A stretch of 64,000 bases of DNA from JANYGA01 sp031420415 (GCA_031420415.1 JANOMT010000002.1:47463-111462); one strand, 5' to 3'. Positions 45,571 to 54,444 are shown, counted from the stretch's first letter. The notes: a model not told the origin generated them from the sequence alone. Numbers and translations: made by a program.

Positions 45571-45912
45571 ATGGGAATTCTGTACGTCCACTACGGGCTC
45601 GGCTTCGTTTTGGTCCTCGCCTCGCTTGTAGCCATCTTTTGGGCGCCCGCGCGTCGTTACATCCTGTATGTGCTCGTCCTCCAGATCGTACTCGGTGCGG
45701 CCGTGTGGGGTATTACGAAATACCCGCCGCCCGCCCCGCATTGGATCCTCGCGATCCTCAACGGCGGGACGTACGCGATGGCGAACGTTTTCGAACGAAA
45801 GGGCCGACCGAAACCGCTCGTGGTCGGCGTCCTCTCCCTCGGCTTCGTCGTCTTCGCATATGTGTACTACGTGGGAATGCACGCGTGGAAGCTGATGGCT
45901 CCTGCCGCCTAA
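45571..45912 (+). CDS. Small four-helix membrane protein
   Basis: 113 aa with about four hydrophobic helices (~7-25, 30-50, 60-75 weaker, 82-104). Histidines occur at or near helix ends (H7, H62, H103) and a PPPAPHWILAILNGGTY loop stands in the middle. The family is not recognised. It is divergent from the PucR-type regulator with 17 bp between starts, so its control may be linked. A bulged hairpin follows its stop. Confidence 0.65.
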   Translation: MGILYVHYGLGFVLVLASLVAIFWAPARRYILYVLVLQIVLGAAVWGITKYPPPAPHWILAILNGGTYAMANVFERKGRPKPLVVGVLSLGFVVFAYVYYVGMHAWKLMAPAA

Positions 45913-45913
45913 G

Positions 45914-45941
45914 GTGACGCGAGTTGGCCCTCGCTCGTCAC
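45914..45941. terminator. Bidirectional terminator candidate between convergent genes
   Basis: GTGACGCGAG (45914-45923), 6-nt loop, then CTCG-(CT bulge)-CGTCAC (45930-45941): a 10-bp stem with a two-base bulge. It sits exactly between converging stops (45912 and 45946) and is followed on the plus strand by a broken T tract. Confidence 0.5.
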
Positions 45942-45945
45942 GCGT

Positions 45946-46371
45946 TTACGTTTGGTGGCGGTGAGCGACAGCGTCGATCACGTGGCCTGGGGCTGCGACG
46001 ATGCGACGGAAGAGACGCATCACCCCGTTGGGAAAGGTCACGAGCACGCGATCGAGGCCGATAAAACCGAGGTGATAGTGGGATTCCGTAATGGTGCGTA
46101 GGTGCGGCGCGATCTCGGTGCTCGCAACTTCCTCGAGATCATCGGGCGTGGCCATGCACGACTCGGTCGTGACCTGCTGACCGCTCGGCGTCAGCGATTT
46201 CGACGACGGTAAGAACTGACGTTGTTCGCCGCCGTCCTCCGAGATCCACGATCCGACGATGCGAAAATCGATCGTGCTCGCGCAGCCCGCATCGTTCGCT
46301 TCGCCATCGGCGAAGGCGGGGGTCGCACCGAGCATCAGTGCGGCAATGGCAAGGATCGTTACAAGTTTCAC
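45946..46371 (-). CDS. Small exported protein
   Basis: 141 aa from GTG 46371. A clear signal peptide (VTILAIAALMLGATPAFA, ~4-21) is followed by a mixed alpha/beta domain with two cysteines (C29 and C69 or thereabouts) that could form a disulfide. The C-terminus GHVIDAVAHRHQT is His-rich. I do not recognise the family. It is 109 bp downstream of the LCP gene on the same strand. Confidence 0.65.
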   Translation of the reverse strand: MKLVTILAIAALMLGATPAFADGEANDAGCASTIDFRIVGSWISEDGGEQRQFLPSSKSLTPSGQQVTTESCMATPDDLEEVASTEIAPHLRTITESHYHLGFIGLDRVLVTFPNGVMRLFRRIVAAPGHVIDAVAHRHQT

Positions 46372-46480
46372 CTGGCAACACAATCGGCGGCGGCTAAGGA
46401 TCGTATGGCATGCATTGGACGGGGGGATGCGCCGCCTTAGCCGCTCGTGGTGCCAATACCGCTTTGCCGACGTTGCGGGG

Positions 46481-47611
46481 TTACGTACTCGGCCGCGCGT
46501 CGATGCCGAGGCGGAGAATCGTGCTCGGCCCGGGCCGGTGGGGGAGCGTTCCGAAGGCCTTGCTGAGGCGATGCGCCGCCGCCGTTTCACCGATGACTTC
46601 GGATGCCGTTTTCTCGGGCTCGTCGATGAAAGTGCGCACGTTCCATCCGCCGCCGCGCAGCGCGCCCACGACCGTCTTCGACAGATCGGAGAGGCCGGTC
46701 GCATTCGCGACCAAGACGACGTCTTGCGGGGGATCGCTTTGCGCGCAGACGAGCGTGCCCACGATCTTGGCCCAGCGTTCGTCGACGAGCACCACCGACG
46801 CGTCGCCGACGAACGCCGCGCGTCCCGGTAACGTGAACGCGCGAACGTTGTCACTTGGAACGCCGCGATAGAGCTCGACGAGCGCTTGGAGTTGGGCGTC
46901 GCTCAGGGGCGTGGCGACGTCTTTGCGCGCGAGTCGCACGATACGCGGAATCTTCGGCCAGTTCTGCGGTTCGCCGAGCGTTTTCACGATCTGTCGTATG
47001 ACCTGTTGTTGGCGGCGCATGCGGCCAAAATCGGATTCGGCGTCGTGACGAAAGCGCATGTAGTGAAGCGTTTGGCCACCGTCGAGATACTGTTCGCCTT
47101 TTTTGAGATGGATGTGCAGATCGCCGTAATTATCGTCGTAATCCATGTCGTGCTCGACGTTGATATTGAGGCCGCCTAGCGCGTCGACGAGTTGTTTCGC
47201 ACCGACGGGATCGATCGTCAGCGTCGAATCGACGTGCGCGCCCACGAGGTCGCCGACGATTTTCGCGGTGAGCGCCGACCCGCCGTAGCCATACGCACTA
47301 TTGAGTTTCTGATGGCCGTGATGGGGGACCGGGACCCACGTGTCGCGCGGAATCGAAACGAGCGTCGCGATGCGCGCGCCGAGATCGACGTGTGCGAGGA
47401 TGATGGTGTCGGTCGTGCCTTCGTCTTCTTGTTTGCCGAGGATGAGAAAGTTGAGCCGATGTTTGTGAAATGCGGCGGCGACGTCGCGATTGGCGAGGCC
47501 GATCGAGACGTTCTCGACGATCGAGCGGCGGAAGAACGTCACGCCGAGAACGATCGTGAGCGCGAGGACGCCGACAAACGTTAAGAAGATGGTCCGCGAT
47601 GGTGGCGTCAT
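46481..47611 (-). CDS. LytR-CpsA-Psr (LCP) family protein with LytR C-terminal domain
   Basis: 376 aa. An N-terminal TM anchor (FLTFVGVLALTIVLGVTFF, ~9-27) precedes the extracytoplasmic LCP domain (~50-240), with DTIILAHVDLGARIATLVSI-type beta core, PRDTWVPVP, LNSAYGYGG and HYMRFRHDAESDFGRMRRQQ carrying the catalytic arginines. A LytR_C domain follows (~295-345, DVVLVANATGLSDLS). LCP enzymes transfer lipid-linked glycopolymers onto peptidoglycan. It overlaps the upstream racemase-family gene by four bases. Confidence 0.92.
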   Translation of the reverse strand: MTPPSRTIFLTFVGVLALTIVLGVTFFRRSIVENVSIGLANRDVAAAFHKHRLNFLILGKQEDEGTTDTIILAHVDLGARIATLVSIPRDTWVPVPHHGHQKLNSAYGYGGSALTAKIVGDLVGAHVDSTLTIDPVGAKQLVDALGGLNINVEHDMDYDDNYGDLHIHLKKGEQYLDGGQTLHYMRFRHDAESDFGRMRRQQQVIRQIVKTLGEPQNWPKIPRIVRLARKDVATPLSDAQLQALVELYRGVPSDNVRAFTLPGRAAFVGDASVVLVDERWAKIVGTLVCAQSDPPQDVVLVANATGLSDLSKTVVGALRGGGWNVRTFIDEPEKTASEVIGETAAAHRLSKAFGTLPHRPGPSTILRLGIDARPST

Positions 47612-48234
47612 AGGGAGGCGAGCGTCGCTTCGAGCGCGCTGACGACGGGAACGCGTGTCGCTTCGGAGATGCGCGGCGCGTAGGGATCCATGCTGTATTG
47701 AGCGAGAAAAATTGCGTCGACCTCCGGAGCGTCCGCAACTGCAGCGAGGAGGACGCGTTCGTAACGGTCGACGTCGTCGGCAAAGGCGAAAGCGTTGTCC
47801 GCGAGCAGTGGGACGAGGGTCGTCGCGCGACCTTCTTCCTGAGAAATTTCCATGAGTCGCGCCTCGACGACCGCATACGATGGCGGGTAGCTTACCGCGA
47901 GGCCGATGCGCTCGCCTCGGGTGGTTACCAATCGCGCTCCCGCTTCGTCGGACCGTTCGACCGGCAAACCGAGATCGTTTTCCAGTCGTGATGCGAAGCC
48001 GTTATAGACCGAACATGAGAGGATAACGCGCGATTCGTCGCCGTGTAAATGCGACGTGACGGCATGGCGGATGCGCGCGTAATCGACGTCATCGTGGGCG
48101 AAGAACATCGCACGTGGATCGACGATATCGGTCGCGAGGGCATGGCGGATCGCGACGGGTTTGCGAATGCGTTCGATGCCGGCTTGCGTCGCAGCGAGCG
48201 AAACGGCTGCCGCATGCACGAAGAGGATCGGCAC
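47608..48234 (-). CDS. Aspartate/glutamate racemase family protein
   Basis: 208 aa with two related alpha/beta halves. LSCSVYNGFA holds the first catalytic-position cysteine, and IFLAQYSMDPYAPRI with TRVPVVSALEAT matches the C-terminal block seen in Asp/Glu/hydantoin racemase relatives, where the second cysteine is not obvious. Substrate unknown. It lies directly after the Nramp-type gene (0 bp) and overlaps the LCP gene by four bases. Confidence 0.7.
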   Translation of the reverse strand: MPILFVHAAAVSLAATQAGIERIRKPVAIRHALATDIVDPRAMFFAHDDVDYARIRHAVTSHLHGDESRVILSCSVYNGFASRLENDLGLPVERSDEAGARLVTTRGERIGLAVSYPPSYAVVEARLMEISQEEGRATTLVPLLADNAFAFADDVDRYERVLLAAVADAPEVDAIFLAQYSMDPYAPRISEATRVPVVSALEATLASL

Positions 48235-49518
48235 CTACCCGCCGGTGCCGGTCGGGGCGAGAATTTGTTGCACGGTCGAGACGATCGTGAGTACGCCGAC
48301 GATCACGACGGTCGCCCACGCGATGACGTTGAACGCGAGACCGTTGGTGTACGGACCCATGATGCGTTTGTTGTTGATGAGCAAGAGCATGAGCACGAGG
48401 ACGACCGGAAGCAGCACGCCGTTGAGGACTTGGGAATAAAAGATCGTCGCCAAAAGTGGCGCGCCTGGAATGAGGACGAAACCCGCGCCGACGACGATGA
48501 GCCCGAGATAGAAGCCATAGAAAACGGGCGCCTGCGAGAACCGGTTCTCCACGCCGGATTCGAAGCCGAATGCTTCACAAACGTAGTACGCGGTCGAGAG
48601 GGGGAGGATCGATGCCGTAAAGATCGCCGCGTTAAGCAAGCCGATCGCGAAGAGCAGCGATGCGTACTTCCCAAAGCCCGATAGCGCTTGCGCGACGTCG
48701 CCGGCATCGGCGACGACGATCGGCTTGTGCCCCGGTGCGAGGTGGGTATTGGTGTAGTAGATCGTCGCCGCGCTCGCAACGACGATGAAGAATGCGATCA
48801 CGTCCGTAAGGATCGCGCCGCTGATGACGTCGATCCGCGAGTACCCGTAATCTTTGATCCGAATGCCTTTTTCGACGACGGCGGATTGGATGTAAAATTG
48901 CATCCAGGGCGAGATCGTCGTTCCGATGACGGCGATGACCGTGAGCAGATAGGCACTGGTCGGATTGAAATGCGGGACGATCGTCGCGTGGAGGATCGGT
49001 CCCCACGGGGGTGCCGGCTTGATGAGGAATGCGTCGACGACGTACGCGAGATAGACCGCGCAGAAGATGAAGAAGACGCGCTCGATGATTTTGTAATTGC
49101 CGCGCGTGACTGCCGTGAAGACGAAGATCGCTGCGAACGGTACGAGCAGAAATTTTGACAGAAACGGCACGTACGCCTGAAGGATCGGCGCGGCCGAAGC
49201 GATGCCGGCGAATTCAGCCGCCGTATTCCCGAGATCGCCGATCACGAAGAGGAGGAGAACGATCGCCGTTACTTTTACGCCAAAGTTCTCGCGGATCAAA
49301 TCGGCGAGACCCTTACCCGTGACGGTACCCATGCGCGCGCACATCTCTTGCGTGACGATGAGCGCGAGTGTCACGGGGATGAGTAACCACAACATCGAGT
49401 AGCCGAACTGGGCGCCGGCGAGAGAATACGTGGTGATGCCGCCGACGTCGTTATCGGCGTTTGCGGTGATGATGCCGGGACCGATGACCGAGAAAAACAT
49501 GAGCATCTGACGCCACAT
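48235..49518 (-). CDS. Nramp-related divalent metal (probably Mg2+) transporter
   Basis: A 427-aa membrane protein with about 11 helices in the LeuT-type Nramp fold. The canonical TM1 motif DPGN is changed to D24-V-G-G27 (TANADNDVGGITTY), and the TM6 methionine of the MPH block is replaced (TTISPWMQFYIQSAV, Ser203-Pro-Trp). Loss of the Asn and Met ligands is the hallmark of Nramp-related magnesium transporters (NRMT), which select Mg2+/Mn2+ over transition metals. The upstream gene encodes an MgtE-type Mg-sensing module, which supports this. I start it at ATG 49518; GTG 49554, overlapping the upstream gene, is possible. Confidence 0.85.
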   Translation of the reverse strand: MWRQMLMFFSVIGPGIITANADNDVGGITTYSLAGAQFGYSMLWLLIPVTLALIVTQEMCARMGTVTGKGLADLIRENFGVKVTAIVLLLFVIGDLGNTAAEFAGIASAAPILQAYVPFLSKFLLVPFAAIFVFTAVTRGNYKIIERVFFIFCAVYLAYVVDAFLIKPAPPWGPILHATIVPHFNPTSAYLLTVIAVIGTTISPWMQFYIQSAVVEKGIRIKDYGYSRIDVISGAILTDVIAFFIVVASAATIYYTNTHLAPGHKPIVVADAGDVAQALSGFGKYASLLFAIGLLNAAIFTASILPLSTAYYVCEAFGFESGVENRFSQAPVFYGFYLGLIVVGAGFVLIPGAPLLATIFYSQVLNGVLLPVVLVLMLLLINNKRIMGPYTNGLAFNVIAWATVVIVGVLTIVSTVQQILAPTGTGG

Positions 49519-49543
49519 CGTCGGGCGTTTCGAAACGGCGGTA

Positions 49544-50839
49544 CTAGTTCGCACGCGGACGTCTCGCGCTATGGCGCACGAGGCGCGGGAGCGAACTCGC
49601 GACTTTCTCGGGCATGATCGCATCGATTGCGTCATCGACGGTAACGATGCCGAGCACGCGTCCGCCGTCGTCGAGAACGGGCAGGGCGAGGAGATCGTAA
49701 CGCGCGATCGTCGCGGCGACGTCTTGCGCCGACGTGTCGGCCGCCACACTCACGATATCCGTATCCATAATCTTATGGATGAAGGCCGTCGGTAGCGCGA
49801 GCAGGAGCGTGCGCAAGCTAATCGTGCCGATGAGTTTTTGATGTTCGTCCGTGACATAGAGGTAGTAAATGAACTCCGACTCAGGCGCGATTTCACGAAT
49901 CTTTTTGATCGTCGCCGCCGTCGTACGGTGCGGATAGATCCAGACGAAATCGGTCGTCATAAGTCCGCCCGCAGAATCCGGTTCGTAATCGACGAGATCT
50001 TCCAGTTCGTCGGCATAGGCGCGGTCGTCCATCTTCGCGAGGAGTTCCGCGCGTTTTTCTTCGTCGAGTTCGCCTAAAAGATCGGCTGCGTCGTCGGAGT
50101 CCATCTCTTCGATGATGTCGGCAGCGCGGTCGCTCCCGAGATCGTCGATGATCGAGCGCTGCGTATCCGAATCGAGATGTTCGAACGCATCGGCTGCCGT
50201 TTCGTCGTCGAGCGATTGCACGACGCGCGCAGCATCTTGCGCCGAGAGATCGCTGATGATGTCGGCGAGTTCGGATGGATGCAAGCGGGCGAGACGGTTC
50301 TCGGCAACCGAAAGCCTGACGTTGACGGGATTGACGTCGGCAATCGGAGCGACGTTGTCCCACGCGATGAGCGACCGCGGGACGCGCCGGGTTAATGCGG
50401 GCGCGAGCCGATCGGCACCGAGGCGCCGCAAGAGTCCCGAAACGCCGATGTCGGCTGCGACAACGCGGAGCGCTCCGCCGGTATTGGCGACCTCGAGATC
50501 GTTGATGCGTACGACTTTGCGGCCGTTTACGTCGACGATCTGCTTATCGAAGAGATCCTCGATGAGATAGAGAGCTTCGTCTCCGGGCACGGCCGGTTGC
50601 TCGGGTGCGACACGAAGCGTGAGCGCGCCGCGTGGATTGATATCCATGACATCGGCCATGGGGCTGTAGCGTGGCCCGGATTTTGTTTTAAAGATGACGC
50701 CGTCGATGCGCGGAAACGTGTCGTCGGGCTTCGTGACGAGAAAGTCTGCGACACGGCCGACGGTCGTCTTCGTCGGGTCACCCGAAACGATCGCCGGACG
50801 ACCGACGAGTTCGGAGAGGTAGCCGTCATAAAAACTCAC
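49544..50839 (-). CDS. Soluble MgtE-N / CBS protein with N-terminal PRC-like domains
   Basis: 431 aa, no membrane helices. Residues ~1-165 look like two PRC-barrel-type halves (TTVGRVADFLVTKPDD, VDVNGRKVVRINDLEV). Next is a helical MgtE-N superhelix (~175-290, HPSELADIISDLSAQDAARV, SDRAADIIEEMDSDDAADLL) and two CBS domains (~300-420, DTDIVSVAADTSAQDVAATI). In MgtE channels these domains sense Mg2+ and gate the pore; here the channel domain is missing. The gene is 25 bp upstream of the Nramp-related transporter (or overlaps it, depending on that start), so it is probably its regulator. Confidence 0.88.
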   Translation of the reverse strand: MSFYDGYLSELVGRPAIVSGDPTKTTVGRVADFLVTKPDDTFPRIDGVIFKTKSGPRYSPMADVMDINPRGALTLRVAPEQPAVPGDEALYLIEDLFDKQIVDVNGRKVVRINDLEVANTGGALRVVAADIGVSGLLRRLGADRLAPALTRRVPRSLIAWDNVAPIADVNPVNVRLSVAENRLARLHPSELADIISDLSAQDAARVVQSLDDETAADAFEHLDSDTQRSIIDDLGSDRAADIIEEMDSDDAADLLGELDEEKRAELLAKMDDRAYADELEDLVDYEPDSAGGLMTTDFVWIYPHRTTAATIKKIREIAPESEFIYYLYVTDEHQKLIGTISLRTLLLALPTAFIHKIMDTDIVSVAADTSAQDVAATIARYDLLALPVLDDGGRVLGIVTVDDAIDAIMPEKVASSLPRLVRHSARRPRAN

Positions 50840-50953
50840 ACGCTCGCCCCTTTCTCGCTGCGCCCTAGTAAACGAAAGACCGGTCGCGCCTGCGCTCGAT
50901 CGGTGTGATAGCGGTGTTTCCCACGTCCGTTGCCTCGGCCCTCGCGTGAGGAG

Positions 50954-51445
50954 CTAGGCCTGCGCGCGACGGCCGAATGCGGCGAGTGAAAGTGCGGCCA
51001 CGACGCACAGAAACGCCGTGCCGTACACGCTCGACGAGGCTTTGTGTTCGGCGTCGTAGGCCACGCGCCGCGGGTCGTCTTTTGGTACGCTATCGATTGG
51101 TCCCGGAACCCGCGCCGCGGTCGCCTCCATCCGTGGAATGATCGTTTGTGATTCGTAAGCACTCAACGCGAGCGCCACTGCCACGAGACCGATCCGCACG
51201 AGGGCGAGATTGCGGCCCCCGCCTCCCCCGACGCGTGCGAGCGAGGCGGCGATGGCGATGCCGCCGCAGATCGTCCCGAAACTCCCGACGCCGCGAATCG
51301 TCGCCGCGATGAGCGACGCGAACGTGTCCATGTGCGGCACCGACTTGATGGCGATCGGGGCGAAGATGAAAGCGAACCCGGCCATAGATCCGGCCCAGAG
51401 ACCGAGGACCGTGGTCTCGATCGCGGTAACGATGCGTTCGAACAT
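50954..51445 (-). CDS. DUF4149-like membrane protein
   Basis: 163 aa with four predicted helices: ETTVLGLWAGSMAGFAFIFA, a second around GVGSFGTICGGIAIAASLA, a third LVRIGLVAVALALSAY and a last near FLCVVAALSLAAFG. The SQTIIPRMEA segment plus DDPRRVAYDAEHKASSSVYG before the last helix fits the DUF4149 pattern. Function unknown. Its start is 26 bp from the divergent phosphatase gene. A 114-bp region with no gene separates it from the MgtE-like gene. Confidence 0.7.
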   Translation of the reverse strand: MFERIVTAIETTVLGLWAGSMAGFAFIFAPIAIKSVPHMDTFASLIAATIRGVGSFGTICGGIAIAASLARVGGGGGRNLALVRIGLVAVALALSAYESQTIIPRMEATAARVPGPIDSVPKDDPRRVAYDAEHKASSSVYGTAFLCVVAALSLAAFGRRAQA

Positions 51446-51471
51446 GCTGCGCCCTTGCGCTTTGGAGGCCC

Positions 51472-52233
51472 ATGAACCCGCTTCAGTGTGCGGTCGAAAT
51501 CGCGAGAGAAGCGGGCGCCATCATCCTCGCACACGTCGGCACGCCGCTCGGAATCGTCGAAAAAGCGCAGCGTGCCGACATCGTGACGCGCGCTGATCGA
51601 GCGAGCGAAACGCTGATCGTCGAGCGCTTGCGCGCGGCGTTCCCGCAGGCCACGATTTTGGGCGAAGAAGGTGGGCTCAGCGTTGGCACGAGCGATGAAC
51701 GATGGATCGTCGATCCGCTCGACGGCACGACGAATTTCGCCCACGATTATCCGCTCTATTGCGTCTCGATCGGGTACGAACGTGCGGGCGAACTCGTTGC
51801 CGCGGCGATCTACGCACCCGCCCTCGACGAGCTCTATGCAGCCGAGCGCGGCGCGGGCGCGACGTGCAATGGCAAACGCATCGCCGTCAGTGGTATCGCG
51901 AGTCTTGGTGACGCACTCGTGTGCACGGGTTTCAAGCCCGCGCACTACGATCGCAACGGCGCGCATTTCGCCGCACTCTCGCGGATCGCGCAGGGCGTGC
52001 GCCGCGGTGGATCCGCCGCGCTCGATCTCGCCTTCGTCGCCGCGGGGCGGCTCGATGCGTTTTGGGAGTTCGATCTCTTCGCGTGGGACATTGCGGCGGG
52101 GGCTCTCCTCGTGCGTGAGGCCGGTGGTCGCGTGAGCGCGATCGAAGGCGGCGCCTTCTCTGTCGACGTCGGCTCGACGCTCGCAACCAATGCCGTCATT
52201 CACGACGAGATGCTCGACGCGCTCGCGCTTTAG
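51472..52233 (+). CDS. Inositol monophosphatase family protein
   Basis: 253 aa. Metal-binding motifs are GEEGG (~64), DPLDGTTNFAHDYPLY (~82-97) and WDIAAGALLVREAGG (~204-218), all intact, so it should be an active Mg2+-dependent phosphatase (inositol-1-phosphate, or histidinol-phosphate/NADP-like substrates in relatives). GGAGG lies three bases before the ATG, closer than usual. Its stop overlaps the convergent acetyltransferase stop by four bases. Confidence 0.92.
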   Translation: MNPLQCAVEIAREAGAIILAHVGTPLGIVEKAQRADIVTRADRASETLIVERLRAAFPQATILGEEGGLSVGTSDERWIVDPLDGTTNFAHDYPLYCVSIGYERAGELVAAAIYAPALDELYAAERGAGATCNGKRIAVSGIASLGDALVCTGFKPAHYDRNGAHFAALSRIAQGVRRGGSAALDLAFVAAGRLDAFWEFDLFAWDIAAGALLVREAGGRVSAIEGGAFSVDVGSTLATNAVIHDEMLDALAL

Positions 52234-52796
52234 GTCAGCGCACGCGCGATCGTTTCCGCCGAAAGTTCGCCGAGTGCGAGCGGCTCGAGCGGTGGGACGG
52301 TGCGCGTCGCGAGCGACCGCTGCAGCCACACCGTGTCGCGCCACGCACCGTCTTTGAAGCCGACGTTACGGTAGCGCCCGACCTCTTCGAATCCGAGCTC
52401 CCGGTGAAGCGCGAGGCTTGCGTCGTTGGGGAGCGCGATCCCCGCAAACGCGTTCGCGAATTGCTGCGCGGTCAGCACGCGAATCAACGCGGCGTACATC
52501 GCGCGGCCGACCCCCGTCCCGCGATCCGCATCGGCAACGTATGCGCTCGTATCGACGGAAAATCGATACGCCGCGCGCGTTCGATGCGCGCTCGCATACG
52601 CGTAGCCCGCGACGCGACCGTTCCGTTCGCAAACGATCCACGGCATGGTGTCGCGCGTGGCGACGAGTCGCTCGCGCATCGCATCCGGGTGTGGCGGCAC
52701 TTCCTCGAACGAGACGTGCGTGTCCGCCACGAACGGCGCGTAGATCGCCGCGATCTCCTTCGCATCCGCGAGCGTCGCGAGCCGGACGTGTTCCAT
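52230..52796 (-). CDS. GNAT-family N-acetyltransferase (phosphinothricin-acetyltransferase-like)
   Basis: 188 aa. The N-terminal LATLADAKEIAAIYAPFVADT and FEEVPP, the SVDTSAYVADADRGTGVGRA acetyl-CoA loop (Q/R-x-x-G-x-G/A) and GIALPNDASLALHRELGFEE match the PAT/MnaT-like branch that acetylates methionine derivatives or phosphinothricin. The substrate here is unknown. It is divergent from the EamA permease with 56 bp between. Confidence 0.88.
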   Translation of the reverse strand: MEHVRLATLADAKEIAAIYAPFVADTHVSFEEVPPHPDAMRERLVATRDTMPWIVCERNGRVAGYAYASAHRTRAAYRFSVDTSAYVADADRGTGVGRAMYAALIRVLTAQQFANAFAGIALPNDASLALHRELGFEEVGRYRNVGFKDGAWRDTVWLQRSLATRTVPPLEPLALGELSAETIARALT

Positions 52797-52852
52797 CGCA
52801 TCCGTGTACGGCGATGCGGGCGCGCCGCCATGCTCGCGCGAACGTTCCGCTC

Positions 52853-53884
52853 ATGACACCGCTTCTGCGCGGATTCGCGTGGGCGCTTGCGTCGGCGATC
52901 GCCTTTGGGCTGACGACGCCGCTGGTCGCACGATTCGGCGCGTCCCTTGGGCCGTTGACGATTGCCGCGTTGCTCTATGCGGGAGCCGCGCTTTTCGCAT
53001 CGCCCTTTGCTCGCGATGTCGTGCCCGTGTTGAGCGTCCGGCGACGCGCGTTGCTCTTGGGCGCGCAGGCGATTTTCGGCGCGATGCTCGCGCCCGCGGC
53101 ACTCGCATACGGCTTGCATCGCACGGGCGCGCTCGGAGCCTCGCTCGCGCTCACGATGGAAGTGCCGCTGAGCATCGCGCTCGCGGCACTCGCGTTTCGC
53201 GAATTCGTCTCGCGGCGCGTGGTCGTTGCGTGCATTGCAATCGTCGTGGGCGCGTTCGCGCTCGCGATTCCCGGCGCGAACTCGCATGCCGGCGGAATCG
53301 GCATCGCTTTCGTCGTCGCCGCGACGGCGTTTTGGGCGCTCGACAATGCGCTCGCGTCGCTGCTCGTCGACGTGCCCTTCGCGACGACGGTTTTCATCAA
53401 AGCATCGCTCGGAGCTGCGTTCGCCGCGCTCGCCGCGATCGTCGCGCGGGAATCGAATATCGCCGCTTGGGACGCGCTCGGACTCGTCGTCGTCGGCGCG
53501 ATCGGCTACGGCGCGAGCTTGTGGATGTATTTGCGCGCGCAGCGAACGTTCGGAATCGCGCGTACGGCCTCGGTCTTCGCGATCGCGCCTTTCGTCGGTG
53601 CCGTGCTCGCACTGGCGCTCGGCGAACGCACGATCGGTCCCGCAACGGCTTTCGGCTTCATCGCGATCGCGTTCGGTGCGTACCTGCACGCGAGCGAACG
53701 TCACGCGCATCCGCACCTCCACGCATCGGATCGGCACGAACACGTGCATCGGCACGACGACGATCACCACACGCACGAGCATTTACCGTCGTTCCGGGGC
53801 GAACACATGCACGTCCACGATCACGAACCGCTCGCACACGTGCACGCGCACGCCTCAGATCCCGATCATCTCCACCGGCATTAG
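52853..53884 (+). CDS. EamA/DMT-family permease with histidine-rich C-terminal tail
   Basis: 343 aa: ten hydrophobic helices in two EamA repeats (residues ~1-275), then a hydrophilic tail of ~64 residues holding 22 histidines plus several Asp and Glu (pairs such as HVHRHDDDHHTHEH). ATG 52853 is chosen as the start of the first helix; the open frame reads upstream through a shadow of the acetyltransferase gene. DMT permeases export metabolites; the His-rich tail suggests binding of Ni, Co, Zn or similar ions, as sensor, buffer or substrate. The stop overlaps the convergent gene by four bases. Confidence 0.85.
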   Translation: MTPLLRGFAWALASAIAFGLTTPLVARFGASLGPLTIAALLYAGAALFASPFARDVVPVLSVRRRALLLGAQAIFGAMLAPAALAYGLHRTGALGASLALTMEVPLSIALAALAFREFVSRRVVVACIAIVVGAFALAIPGANSHAGGIGIAFVVAATAFWALDNALASLLVDVPFATTVFIKASLGAAFAALAAIVARESNIAAWDALGLVVVGAIGYGASLWMYLRAQRTFGIARTASVFAIAPFVGAVLALALGERTIGPATAFGFIAIAFGAYLHASERHAHPHLHASDRHEHVHRHDDDHHTHEHLPSFRGEHMHVHDHEPLAHVHAHASDPDHLHRH

Positions 53885-54444
53885 CGCAGATCGGGCGCGT
53901 CGGGTGGTGGCACGAAACAGGTGCCTGCGGCGAGATCGTCGCCGAGCACGACGCGAAACGTCGTGCCTTTGTCGATGACGATTTCTTTGCCGCGATGGAG
54001 CGCGTTGTAACCTCCGACCGCGAGCCCGAATCCGGGTACGAAACCGAGCGCGCCGTTGACGTTTTTCGTGGCGCCGGTGACGAACGATTCCGTCATCTGC
54101 GGATCGGCCATCACGGGTACGTGCGTACCGCCCGAAAGCTCGAGAAACCGCGGTTCGATGACGAGTCGACCGGGCGTACCTGCGCCATGCGCGTGGTCGG
54201 CGTACGAGATGATGCCGTAGCCTCGCGTTCCGAGCGGAACCTCGGGTACGTCGCCATGCGCCGGGACCTGTCGTGTGATTTTGAACGAAAACGAGTCGCC
54301 CGCGATATTGAGTGCCGAGTCGAGGCGAACGACCATCTTGACGTCGGCCTCGATACAACGCGGGAGCGTCGAAGGCGGCGGTACGGGTGAGGTCGCGAGC
54401 GCGAGCAGCACGAGTGCGTGAAGCGCACCGAATGCGGCGATCAT
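53881..54444 (-). CDS. Exported protein of unknown function
   Basis: 187 aa: a short signal peptide (ALHALVLLALATSPVP, ~7-22) and a mature domain rich in beta sequence (VVRLDSALNIAGDSFSFKIT, GRLVIEPRFLELSGG) with two cysteines near the ends (C30, C177) that could pair. It contains a Gly-rich stretch GFVPGFGLAVGGYNALHRGK. Family not recognised. Its ATG overlaps the stop of the upstream class V enzyme gene (ATGA). Confidence 0.65.
   Translation of the reverse strand: MIAAFGALHALVLLALATSPVPPPSTLPRCIEADVKMVVRLDSALNIAGDSFSFKITRQVPAHGDVPEVPLGTRGYGIISYADHAHGAGTPGRLVIEPRFLELSGGTHVPVMADPQMTESFVTGATKNVNGALGFVPGFGLAVGGYNALHRGKEIVIDKGTTFRVVLGDDLAAGTCFVPPPDAPDLR

Noticed and set aside
52804..54390. 528-aa plus-strand ORF overlapping the EamA permease and the exported protein
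   Set aside because: Arg/Ala-rich GC-shadow sequence without domains, covering two better-supported genes.
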